Shown piece after piece: positions 40,463-48,358 of a stretch of 64,000 nucleotides of DNA; the first letter of the stretch is position 1, and each line of letters begins with the position of its first letter. Both the position numbers and the translations under genes were made by a program. The notes below the pieces were generated by a model. That model was not told the origin of the DNA and searched no databases. It saw only the letters and a list, made by a program, of their open reading frames with translations. The stretch comes from Porticoccus sp965660005 (GTDB taxonomy: Bacteria > Pseudomonadota > Gammaproteobacteria > Pseudomonadales > Porticoccaceae): assembly GCF_965660005.1 (NCBI RefSeq), contig NZ_CBFHYF010000005.1, positions 6,727-70,726 on the forward strand, given 5' to 3'.

Positions 40463-41161
40463 CTAGGGTAGCAGGCGGGGAATAATGCGATTCAGTACCT
40501 CGGCGATATAGCTGAGAAACAGTGTTCCCATGCTGCTCCGGTAATAATTGGGGTCGGCATGACCGATAGCCAGCACACCGAACACGGACCCCTGTGCCAG
40601 GGGCACAGCGGCTACTGAACCCACTTTTTCAGCCTGGTTACCAAACAGGAAAGTCAGTTCGTCGCTGCCCAGTACCCCGCAGATTGCCCGATTGGTTCGT
40701 AGTAGTGTCCCGATATGGTCGTTGGCCTGTTCAATGTTGACCATCCGCACATGGGGTTTAATTTCTGCTGACGGGTTGTCCCCAAACAAAATCATGCTGT
40801 GGAACTGGACCTGAAAGTCTGTGCTGAGACTGTTGGATGTGGCGTTGACGATGGTTTCCAGATCCCTTGCCTCCAGAAGGGTCAGGATAAGCCGCTTGGT
40901 TTTCTCGAAGAGTTTGTCATTGATCTTTGCGGAATCCAGCATGGCATTCAGCCGCTGCCGCATTTCCAGGTTGCGTTCCCGTAAAACGGATACCTGCCGT
41001 TCGATCAATGAAATGGCAGGCCCACTGTCATGCGGCAGCTCAATTACTTCTAGCAGGTCCGGATGATCTTCAAAAAAACGCGGGTTTGCTTCCAGATGGG
41101 CTTTGATCTGGGAGAGGATCAACAACTCTTTGGCATGCGGTTTTTTTTGCTCGGTACTCAT
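40463..41161 (-). CDS. DUF484 family protein (GAF-like)
   Basis: 232 residues. The N-terminal helical segment (VEANPRFFEDHPDLLEVIELPH in similar wording) and a C-terminal GAF-like domain (SVAAVPLAQGSVFGVLAIGHADPNYY) fit the family. It has no known function, though its fixed place between dapF and xerC is conserved. The start overlaps the dapF stop by ATGA. The stop lies 7 nt before xerC. Confidence 0.85.
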   Translation of the reverse strand: MSTEQKKPHAKELLILSQIKAHLEANPRFFEDHPDLLEVIELPHDSGPAISLIERQVSVLRERNLEMRQRLNAMLDSAKINDKLFEKTKRLILTLLEARDLETIVNATSNSLSTDFQVQFHSMILFGDNPSAEIKPHVRMVNIEQANDHIGTLLRTNRAICGVLGSDELTFLFGNQAEKVGSVAAVPLAQGSVFGVLAIGHADPNYYRSSMGTLFLSYIAEVLNRIIPRLLP

Positions 41162-41988
41162 AGCTTTATCCGCCCATGAAAAACGGTAGTGGCGGGCCCC
41201 GACATAATGACCGGCTGGCCTTCACCTGGCCACTCAATTTGGAGACTGCCGCCCGGCAGGTTCACAGTTACGGTCGAGTCTAGCAGTTCTTGCAAGTGGC
41301 CTGCCACTACTGCGGCACAGGCCCCCGTGCCGCAGGCCAATGTTTCCCCAACACCCCGCTCATAAACCCGCAAGTTGATTTCCTGACGGCTTAAAATCTG
41401 CATGAAACCTACGTTTACTCTCTGAGGGAACCGATAGTGGCTCTCTATGGCTGGCCCCAGAGTCTCAACCGGTGCCGTTTGCACGTCGGCCACAGTGAGT
41501 ACGGCATGGGGGTTGCCCATGGATACCACACTGACGGACAGTTCTCTGCCGTTAACTGACAGCGGGTAATTAATGGCCATTGCATCGGCAACAAACGGAA
41601 TATCCGCGGGGGTCAGAATCGGCACACCCATGCTCACTTCAATCAGATTGTTGGCTTTAATCCGCAGCGTGATAATGCCTGTACCAGTCTCCACCTGGAG
41701 TGTTTTTTTCCCGGTGAGGTGCCTATCCCGGACAAATTTTGCAAAACAGCGGGCACCATTGCCGCATTGCTCGACCTCGTTGCCGTCCTGGTTGAAAATC
41801 CGATAGCGAAAATCCGTATCATGGTGGCTGGGCGGTTCCGCAATCAGTATCTGATCACAGCCGATGCCAAAGTGACGATCCCCGAGCCTTCGGGCCAGTT
41901 CCGGGGTCATGGTGACAGCCTGAGAGACCCCGTCAATGACGACGAAATCATTGCCCAGCCCGTGCATTTTGGTAAAACGTAACAGCAT
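41158..41988 (-). CDS. dapF: Diaminopimelate epimerase
   Basis: 276 residues. Both catalytic cysteines are visible: Cys75 in VEQCGNGARC and Cys219 in ACGTGACAAVV. MHGLGNDFVVIDG is the family N-terminus. It converts LL- to meso-diaminopimelate for lysine and peptidoglycan. It is downstream of lysA (58-nt gap) and overlaps the DUF484 gene by 4 nt. Confidence 0.95.
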   Translation of the reverse strand: MLLRFTKMHGLGNDFVVIDGVSQAVTMTPELARRLGDRHFGIGCDQILIAEPPSHHDTDFRYRIFNQDGNEVEQCGNGARCFAKFVRDRHLTGKKTLQVETGTGIITLRIKANNLIEVSMGVPILTPADIPFVADAMAINYPLSVNGRELSVSVVSMGNPHAVLTVADVQTAPVETLGPAIESHYRFPQRVNVGFMQILSRQEINLRVYERGVGETLACGTGACAAVVAGHLQELLDSTVTVNLPGGSLQIEWPGEGQPVIMSGPATTVFHGRIKL

Positions 41989-42046
41989 AGCAGAGTTGTC
42001 TTCTATTGAAGGTTTTTCCTCAGGGCCACTTGAGGTCGTTGCATAT

Positions 42047-43294
42047 TCAGACAGGCAGCAGTGCCTCTCCGCGAATCAGATCTTCGATCGTTTCCCGCTG
42101 CCGGACTTGATAGGCCTGCTCGCCATCCACCATGACTTCTGCAGCACGGCCTCGGCTGTTGTAGTTTGAGCTCATCGTAAATCCATAAGCTCCGGCCGAA
42201 TGGATGCACAGCAAGTCATCCTGCTCAAGCACCAGCAAGCGGTTTTTCCCCAGGAAGTCCCCGGTTTCACATACCGGGCCGACAATATCCCAGTGCCGTG
42301 GTGTACCGGCATGGGGTGATGCCGATTCTATGGCCATCCATGCCTGATAAAGTGCCGGTCGAATCATATCGTTCATGGCTGCATCGACAATGGCAAAGTT
42401 TTTATTTTCTCCCGGCTTCAGGTATTCGACCCGTGTTAGGAGTACGCCGGCGTTTGCCGCGATCGATCGACCGGGTTCGAGCACCAGTGTCACCGGCAAT
42501 TGGTCGAGCTTCTGCCGAATAGCGGCGATGTATTCCGATGGGTGAGGCGGCTGCTCGTTCTGGTAGCACACGCCGAGGCCGCCTCCCAGATCCAGATGTT
42601 CCAGTTCGATACCATTGGCAGCCAGCTGCTCGACCAGTGTCAGTAGCCGATCCAGTGCATCAATAAAAGGTGCGATTTCGGTCAGTTGGGAGCCGATGTG
42701 GCAGTCGATACCGGTAATACTTAAATGGGGCATTTTGCTGGCGATCAGATAGATAGCCAGTGCCTGGTCGATATCAATACCAAACTTGTTGTCGCGCAGC
42801 CCTGTGGAAATATAGGGATGGGTTTTTGCATCCACATCAGGGTTGACCCGCAGGGAGATATTCGCTTTTTTGCCGGATTCGCCTGCCACCCGGTTGAGTA
42901 CTGTAAGCTCGGCTTCAGATTCAACGTTGAAGCAGTGGATGCCGACTTGCAACGCCCGGGCCATCTCCGAGTGCTGTTTGCCCACGCCGGAAAAAATGAC
43001 TTTCTCGGGATCCCCGCCCGCTGCCAGAACACGCTCCAGTTCGCCAACCGAGACAATATCGAATCCTGCTCCCAGCCTCGCCAGTACATTCAATACCGCC
43101 AGGTTGGAATTGGCTTTGACCGCATAACAAATCAGGTGACGTCTATCGGCCAGTGCGTTCTGGTAGGCCATAAACTGTTCAGTTAGGGCCGCCCGGCTAT
43201 AGACATAGGTGGGGGTGCCAAAGCGCTTGGCAATAACGTCCAGTGCGACGCCCTCGGCACACAACTTGCCGTCTCGGTAATCAAAATATTTCAT
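42047..43294 (-). CDS. lysA: Diaminopimelate decarboxylase
   Basis: 415 residues. PLP lysine Lys60 is in CYAVKANSNLAVL, with HIGSQLTEIAP, LDLGGGLGV and EPGRSIAANAG following in the expected order. The enzyme makes L-lysine from meso-diaminopimelate, the final pathway step. The ATG at 43294 is close behind lptM (24 nt from its stop), so lptM-lysA-dapF-DUF484-xerC forms an operon. Confidence 0.96.
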   Translation of the reverse strand: MKYFDYRDGKLCAEGVALDVIAKRFGTPTYVYSRAALTEQFMAYQNALADRRHLICYAVKANSNLAVLNVLARLGAGFDIVSVGELERVLAAGGDPEKVIFSGVGKQHSEMARALQVGIHCFNVESEAELTVLNRVAGESGKKANISLRVNPDVDAKTHPYISTGLRDNKFGIDIDQALAIYLIASKMPHLSITGIDCHIGSQLTEIAPFIDALDRLLTLVEQLAANGIELEHLDLGGGLGVCYQNEQPPHPSEYIAAIRQKLDQLPVTLVLEPGRSIAANAGVLLTRVEYLKPGENKNFAIVDAAMNDMIRPALYQAWMAIESASPHAGTPRHWDIVGPVCETGDFLGKNRLLVLEQDDLLCIHSAGAYGFTMSSNYNSRGRAAEVMVDGEQAYQVRQRETIEDLIRGEALLPV

Positions 43295-43318
43295 GGCTCA
43301 ACCGCAACCGTTAGTCAA

Positions 43319-43495
43319 TTATTCATCGGTGTCGGAGGGTTGGGTTTGCCCCTCTTCTGCGGGTTGGGTTTCGTCCTGTTCAACCGGGGTTTGTTGCACC
43401 GGTTCGGGCGGGAGGTATAGCGGACCTTTGTTGCCGCAGGCGGACAAGCCAATAAAAGACGCGCTGAGCAATATCAGTGCAAAAAAACGTTGCAT
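43319..43495 (-). CDS. lptM: LptM (YifL/LppL) small lipoprotein
   Basis: 58 residues, signal plus lipobox: FIGLSACGNKGPLYLPP with Cys20 as the lipidated residue. The remaining tail is acidic and Pro/Gln/Glu-rich (QTPVEQDETQPAEEG). The family is the outer-membrane lipoprotein found upstream of lysA that helps the LptD-LptE complex fold. The stop precedes lysA by 24 nt. Too short for most gene callers, but the CGNKGPLY motif and position make it secure. Confidence 0.93.
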   Translation of the reverse strand: MQRFFALILLSASFIGLSACGNKGPLYLPPEPVQQTPVEQDETQPAEEGQTQPSDTDE

Positions 43496-43533
43496 GTGGG
43501 GAAGCCTGTATTCTGATTCCGGGAATACCTGCG

Positions 43534-43563
43534 AGTATAGCGGCTGTCACCCTAAACACTCAA
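43534..43563 (-). promoter_or_regulatory. Candidate sigma-70 promoter for lptM-lysA-dapF
   Basis: On the minus strand, TTGAGT (43563-43558) and TATACT (43539-43534) are separated by 18 bp. The plus strand carries another TATACT at 43569-43574 facing cyaY, so divergent promoters likely overlap here. Confidence 0.45.
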
Positions 43564-43613
43564 TCGCGTATACTCTTTGATATGTTCACTGAAGCCTGTA
43601 TGAGTGCCACAAT

Positions 43614-43946
43614 ATGACTGATGTTGAGTTCGCCCAACGGGCAGACGAGCTGATGCTCTCGGTTGAAGATGCTATTGAAGAGAGTGGCCTTGATATCGAT
43701 TATGAGCGCGCTGGTGGTGTGTTGACACTGACCATCGAGGCTGAGCATTCCAAAGTGATTATTTCCCGGCAACCGGTGATGTTCCAGATATGGCTGGCGG
43801 CCAAATCCGGTGGCTATCATTTGGATTACCATGATCAAACCTGGCGCTGCACCACCACAGGTGAAACTTTTGAAGCGCTGCTTAACCGAGTTTGCCGGGA
43901 ACAGGGCGCGGGAGAACAGGGAATTTTTGATTGCTCAAATGGCTAG
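43614..43946 (+). CDS. cyaY: Iron donor protein CyaY (bacterial frataxin)
   Basis: 110 residues. Acidic helix 1 (MTDVEFAQRADELMLSVEDAIEES) and the beta-sheet core with VIISRQPVMFQIWLAAKSGGYHL match frataxins. It binds iron and modulates IscS in iron-sulfur cluster assembly. It is divergent from lptM-lysA, the arrangement I recall in Pseudomonas. A nested hairpin lies just downstream. Confidence 0.95.
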   Translation: MTDVEFAQRADELMLSVEDAIEESGLDIDYERAGGVLTLTIEAEHSKVIISRQPVMFQIWLAAKSGGYHLDYHDQTWRCTTTGETFEALLNRVCREQGAGEQGIFDCSNG

Positions 43947-43954
43947 TCAAGGTG

Positions 43955-43991
43955 GTTCCGGTTAGGGAAAAGCTGATAGCTTTTACGGAAC
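43955..43991 (+). terminator. Nested hairpin after cyaY (terminator-like)
   Basis: AAAAGCT-GAT-AGCTTTT sits inside an outer GTTCCG/CGGAAC pairing. A loosely T-rich sequence follows (CCTTTATTCTTT). It may end cyaY transcription before the Anbu gene. Confidence 0.4.
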
Positions 43992-44059
43992 GGAGCCTTT
44001 ATTCTTTGTGCTCTCCCGGTTAGCCCCCGCTGCATTTACATGAATTGGTTTTTGGCTCT

Positions 44060-44806
44060 ATGACGTATTGCGTTTCGATAAGATTGAATGAAGGACTGGT
44101 TTTCTGTTCTGATTCACGTACCAATGCCGGCCCGGACAGGGTCAGTACCTACAGCAAGCTGCACCGCTTTTCCATCCACGGCGATCGCCAGATGATGATG
44201 ATGTCTGCCGGTAACCTGGCCACCAGTCAGGCCGTGATGGCCCAGATTGAGCGGGATCTCAAAGAGGATGCCGAATTTAATTTGCGCAAGGCCTGCTATC
44301 TGTCCGAGGTGGCTGATTATATCGGTGAACTGAGCGTCAGGGAGCAAAGCAAATACAAGCAGAACGGGATGAAGGCCGGTTTCAACGCCGAGGCAACCTT
44401 TATTCTGGGTGGACAAATCAAGGGAGTGGATACCGAGCTTTACATGATATACCCCGAGGGCAACCACATTACCTCCTCGGAACAGTATCCGTTTTTGCAG
44501 ATTGGTGAAACCAAATACGGCAAACCGATACTGGACCGGATTGTCCGTCCCGAAACACCCCATGAGACGGCCATGCGCTGTGCCCTGGTGTCACTGGATT
44601 CAACGATGCGCAGTAATGTCACCGTGGGGCCACCCATCGAGCTGCTTTACTACGAGGCAGATAGCCTGAGCAATCCAAACAAGTATTATAAGTTTGAGGA
44701 AAATGATCCCTACTTGGTCATGTTGCGGCAGAGCTGGGATGAAAATATCCGCAAGGCGTTTAGTGAATTGCCATCGTTGAGCCAAGTGTTTGGAGCTGAC
44801 TTATAA
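44060..44806 (+). CDS. Anbu-type proteasome-like peptidase
   Basis: 248 residues. The mature N-terminus would be Thr2 after Met removal (MTYCVSIRLNEGLVFCSDSRT), with Asp18 and Lys33 in place of the HslV/proteasome Asp17 and Lys33. The remaining fold continues with FSIHGDRQMMMMSAGNLATSQ and GGQIKGVDTELYMIYPEGN, typical of Anbu (ancestral beta-subunit). Members assemble into helical or ring forms with no known ATPase. They are often found near ATP-grasp and alpha-E proteins, as here. The ATG at 44060 is chosen because Thr must be at the amino terminus. The 3' end overlaps the convergent metallopeptidase gene by 47 nt. Confidence 0.9.
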   Translation: MTYCVSIRLNEGLVFCSDSRTNAGPDRVSTYSKLHRFSIHGDRQMMMMSAGNLATSQAVMAQIERDLKEDAEFNLRKACYLSEVADYIGELSVREQSKYKQNGMKAGFNAEATFILGGQIKGVDTELYMIYPEGNHITSSEQYPFLQIGETKYGKPILDRIVRPETPHETAMRCALVSLDSTMRSNVTVGPPIELLYYEADSLSNPNKYYKFEENDPYLVMLRQSWDENIRKAFSELPSLSQVFGADL

Positions 44807-45803
44807 CCTGGTCAACAAATACCAGCTTGGTTTCTACCTGGTGGTTGATGATAAAAGGATAGGCATCCTGCCGACCGACACTCCGGTTGAGTTCGTTCAG
44901 AGTAATACTCAGCTGTCGCCAGATATCAATTCGGGTTTGCATATCCATGGCGGAAGGCCCGTGATTGATCACCCCGTGAGCCGCCGCCGTTTCCAATGCA
45001 TCATAGACGTGCAAGTAATGCCCCCAGCTTTCGGCCCAGTCTTCTGATGGGTGGGAGCTGGCATAACTGCTGATGAAGTGATCGGCCCAATCCGGCGCTG
45101 GTCCCTGTGCGTAGTAGTCATCCAGCGCGCTGCGGTAATCCCGGCGTTCATCACCAAAAACATTTCTGAATGCCTGTTTCATGGTGTTGTCGGGATTCAG
45201 TCTTGACCAGTAATAATGGCCTGATTCATGGCGCAGGTGCCCAAGTACGGTGCGATAGGCTTCCTTCATTTCGGCTTTGACGGTCACTCGGGCGATATCG
45301 TCTGCCTCCATCACGTTGATCGTAATGACCCCGCCAAGATAGCCGGTGGTGACAAAGGTTTCCGCAAAAAGTGGCTGTGTACGGCCATCCTCAATAAAAT
45401 CCAGGAGCAGGCCCCGCTGGGGATCTGACCAACCATTTTCGAGGGGCAATCCCAGCTGCATCAAGGTGAAGATCAGGCGTTTTTTGCCCTGTTCCAGGCG
45501 GAACCAGCGAGCCTTGTTTTCAGGCTGGCTCTGATTGGGGATGGTGCGGTTGAATTGACAAGCGAGACAAAGTGGGTGGTCACTTTCTTTGGAGCACAGC
45601 CAATTGCAGACGCCAAATTCTGTTTTGTTGCTACAGAAGCGGAACAACCGTTGGTCGCTGGCCTCGAATAAGTGGTCATGTACAGCGGTCAGTGACCGCA
45701 TGTCCATATTGCCTGGGTCAAAACCCAGATCGGTTTTGCAGTACAGGCACTGGCGACTTTCAAAAAAAACCTGATTACCGCAGTGGCAGAAAAATTTCTT
45801 CAT
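44760..45803 (-). CDS. Putative zinc-binding metallopeptidase with N-terminal zinc ribbons
   Basis: 347 residues. An N-terminal cysteine-rich segment (Cys6, 8, 19, 22 and later 57, 66, 70, 79, 82) forms zinc ribbons. The active site is HESGH (His192, Glu193, His196), with a likely third ligand in the ASSHPSEDWAESWGHYLH stretch. The family (Peptidase_Mx-type) is regularly encoded with Anbu, alpha-E and ATP-grasp genes. It is last in the three-gene operon and starts at an ATGA overlap with the alpha-E gene. It may trim or process modified peptides, which is inference. Confidence 0.85.
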   Translation of the reverse strand: MKKFFCHCGNQVFFESRQCLYCKTDLGFDPGNMDMRSLTAVHDHLFEASDQRLFRFCSNKTEFGVCNWLCSKESDHPLCLACQFNRTIPNQSQPENKARWFRLEQGKKRLIFTLMQLGLPLENGWSDPQRGLLLDFIEDGRTQPLFAETFVTTGYLGGVITINVMEADDIARVTVKAEMKEAYRTVLGHLRHESGHYYWSRLNPDNTMKQAFRNVFGDERRDYRSALDDYYAQGPAPDWADHFISSYASSHPSEDWAESWGHYLHVYDALETAAAHGVINHGPSAMDMQTRIDIWRQLSITLNELNRSVGRQDAYPFIINHQVETKLVFVDQVISQLQTLGSTMAIH

Positions 45804-46717
45804 GATTGCATGGGCAAAAACCAGGCTTTATTGATGGCATCATCAAGTTGGTTGAGTGATATTTGCAGCTGATCGATAAATTGGTGCAGTTGCTCCAGGG
45901 TCATACTTTCCGCATCAAACCGGGTCAGTTTTCGCCGTGCCGATTCCACTATCTGAATCGCATCGCTATTGTTGCTCAGTGGCTGGAGTTCTTCAAGGAT
46001 TCCGGTCAGGCAAAAGAAGACGGTACGGGGGAGTCTGGACTCCTTGAAAATAAAGTTGATGACAGCATTCGGCCCCACCAGTGGACCGATTTTTTGACGG
46101 TAGGCACTCATCGCCGAGAGGGACTTCAGCATGCTGCCCCAAAGCAAGGGGTCGATCGCCTGGTTGGCGCCAGCACCGACGTCGATGATGCGACTGCTCA
46201 TGTCCGCGCGCTCCAGCAGATGCCCCAGTTTTATAAAACGGTGGGAGTGTTCCCGGTAAAGCGTGGTCATCAGCAGGCCGTTGATCATCTGGCAGCGCGA
46301 AATAATCTGTTCCAGAAACTCATAGCGGTGACGCCGGCCAATCGACTTTTCTGCCGTCTCCTGCGTGTAAATAAACAGTTCGTTGACATGCTCCCAGGTT
46401 TCTTCCGGCAGAGCATCGCGGGTCGTGCGAACATTTTCCCGGGCCGCCTTTACCGAGCGGCTGATACTGGAATAGTTTTCCTGGTCCGCAATCAGAAAGC
46501 GGAGGACATTCTGTTCATTAAAAGCGCGAAACTGCTTTGTATAAACCGGCTCTGCGTCCAGTATTTGTATTAATATTTCCCAGCCAACCTGGGTATCACG
46601 AGGCAGGTCCATTATCAGGTGGGTGTAGGCATTGGTTACTCTGGCGGTATTCTCGGCGCGCTCCAGATAGCGGGCCATCCAGTAGAGTCGTTCGGCAACA
46701 CGGGATAGCATGGTCAT
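45800..46717 (-). CDS. Alpha-E domain-containing protein
   Basis: 305 residues, almost entirely helical. The start MLSRVAERLYWMARYLERAENTARV is the family hallmark. The middle segment carries the RHRYEFLEQIISRCQMINGLL helix and the end the NQLDDAINKAWF motif. No catalytic residues are known, and the family may act as a scaffold or as an unusual ligase partner. It shares a base with the upstream ATP-grasp stop (TGATG) and overlaps the metallopeptidase by 4 nt. Confidence 0.88.
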   Translation of the reverse strand: MTMLSRVAERLYWMARYLERAENTARVTNAYTHLIMDLPRDTQVGWEILIQILDAEPVYTKQFRAFNEQNVLRFLIADQENYSSISRSVKAARENVRTTRDALPEETWEHVNELFIYTQETAEKSIGRRHRYEFLEQIISRCQMINGLLMTTLYREHSHRFIKLGHLLERADMSSRIIDVGAGANQAIDPLLWGSMLKSLSAMSAYRQKIGPLVGPNAVINFIFKESRLPRTVFFCLTGILEELQPLSNNSDAIQIVESARRKLTRFDAESMTLEQLHQFIDQLQISLNQLDDAINKAWFLPMQS

Positions 46718-48162
46718 CAGTGTCCCTCCACAATCCAGGTATCTTTGCTGCCGCCACCCTGGGAGGAGTTCACCACGAGAGAGCCCTTTACCATCGCAAC
46801 TCTTGTTAATCCCCCAGGCGTTACCCAGGTATCTTTGCCCTGCAGAATAAAAGGACGCAGATCCAGGTGGCGCGGTTCCACAGTGTGGTCGATATAAGTC
46901 GGCGCAGTCGACAATGACAGAGTGGGCTGAGCAATATAGTTGCGGGGATTGTTCTCGATCAGAGAGGCAAACTCCCTGCGTGTCTGGGCGCTGGCATGGG
47001 GGCCAACCATGATGCCGTAGCCTCCGGATTCATTGGCGGGCTTGACCACCAGTTTGTCGAGATTTGCCAACACATACTCGCGATCTTTTTCAATCATGCA
47101 AAGGTAGGTTTTTACGCTATCGATCAGGGGCTCCTGTCTGAGGTAATAGCGGATCATGTCGGGGACATAGGCATAGATAACCTTGTCATCGGCCACGCCG
47201 CTTCCCGGGGCGTTGGCAATGGCAATATTGCCTGCCTTCCAGGCTCGCATGATGCCGGGAACCCCCAGCATGGAGTCCTCACGAAAGGCCTCGGGATCAA
47301 TGAAATCTTCATCTATGCGTCGATAGACCACGTCCACCATGACGGGTCCATCAACGGTGCGCATATAGACACAGTCGTCGTCACCGGTGTGCAGATCGCT
47401 GCCTTCCACCAGTTCAGCGCCCATGCTCTGGGCAAGAAATGCATGTTCAAAATAGGCTGAGTTATAGATGCCAGGTGTCAAAACTACAATGCATGGCTTG
47501 CCCGTTTGGCGAGGAGAGAGCGAAGCGAGGGTTTGATAGAGCCTGGACGGATAGTCATCGACTGGCTGGATGCTGTAGTTTTCAAAGAGTTCTGGCAAAA
47601 CCCGTTTGGTGATTTCCCTGTTTTCGAGCATATAGGATACCCCGGAGGGCACCCGCAGGTTGTCTTCCAGTACATAAAACTTTCCGTTGCTGTTGCGCAC
47701 CAAATCGGAGCCGCAGATATGAGCCCATGCGCCATAACGAGGCGAAACGCCGGCGCACTGGGGTTTGTAATTGGAAGACTCCAATACAATTTCTGCCGGA
47801 ACCAATTTGTCGGCGAGGATTTTCTGCCGGTTATAAATATCGTCAATAAAGCAGTTGAGGGCCCGGGTTCGCTGTTGTAAGCCAAGACTGACTTTTGACC
47901 ACTCTTTTGCAGTGATGGCACGGGGGATGATGTCAAATGGCCAGTTTCGGTCAATGTTGCCGCCCTCTGTGTAAACAGTAAAGGAGATGCCCATATCCCT
48001 GATTGCCAACTCTGCGGCAGAGCGGCGTTCATTAATCTCCTCTTCCGGCAGGCTCTGCAGAAATTTGATGATGCCCCGTGCGGCAACTCTTGGATTTCCC
48101 GAGCTGGACAGTAGCTCGTCATAAAACAAGCTGGAGTTATAGCTTTGCCAGGTTTTATTCAT
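46717..48162 (-). CDS. Circularly permuted ATP-grasp (type 2) amidoligase
   Basis: 481 residues. Family landmarks: RAITAKEWSKVSLGLQQRTRALN, GVSPRYGAWAHICGSDLVRN, VYRRIDEDFIDPEAFREDSMLGVPG and KPANESGGYGIMVGP. These CP-ATP-grasp enzymes are predicted to join amino acids or peptides through acyl-phosphate chemistry. It heads the operon with alpha-E and metallopeptidase genes, and a strong AGGAGGT lies about a dozen bases before the ATG. No substrate is known. Confidence 0.88.
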   Translation of the reverse strand: MNKTWQSYNSSLFYDELLSSSGNPRVAARGIIKFLQSLPEEEINERRSAAELAIRDMGISFTVYTEGGNIDRNWPFDIIPRAITAKEWSKVSLGLQQRTRALNCFIDDIYNRQKILADKLVPAEIVLESSNYKPQCAGVSPRYGAWAHICGSDLVRNSNGKFYVLEDNLRVPSGVSYMLENREITKRVLPELFENYSIQPVDDYPSRLYQTLASLSPRQTGKPCIVVLTPGIYNSAYFEHAFLAQSMGAELVEGSDLHTGDDDCVYMRTVDGPVMVDVVYRRIDEDFIDPEAFREDSMLGVPGIMRAWKAGNIAIANAPGSGVADDKVIYAYVPDMIRYYLRQEPLIDSVKTYLCMIEKDREYVLANLDKLVVKPANESGGYGIMVGPHASAQTRREFASLIENNPRNYIAQPTLSLSTAPTYIDHTVEPRHLDLRPFILQGKDTWVTPGGLTRVAMVKGSLVVNSSQGGGSKDTWIVEGH

Positions 48163-48299
48163 AAATTGTCACGCACCTCCTGTTGTGGCGGATCAGCCAT
48201 CCCGAAAGCGGCCCAATTAATGACAAGTTAGCAATCGCTATGCCAACAACCGCCACTGGAGAGAACAGGCAGTAACCCTGTCCCGAAAAACGGTTGTCG

Positions 48300-48323
48300 G
48301 GCCCACCTTGATCAGGGTAGGCC
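48300..48323 (-). terminator. Near-palindromic hairpin after argH
   Basis: GGCC, ACC, TGATCA, GGT and GGCC blocks form a 24-bp imperfect palindrome, broken by one mismatch and one G-U pair on each strand. On the minus strand it follows the argH stop by 36 nt. The T-run comes about 10 nt later, so it could be a weak terminator or an operator. Confidence 0.35.
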
Positions 48324-48358
48324 ACACTGTTGTGCTTGTGTCGCGCATCCGCCTCTGG

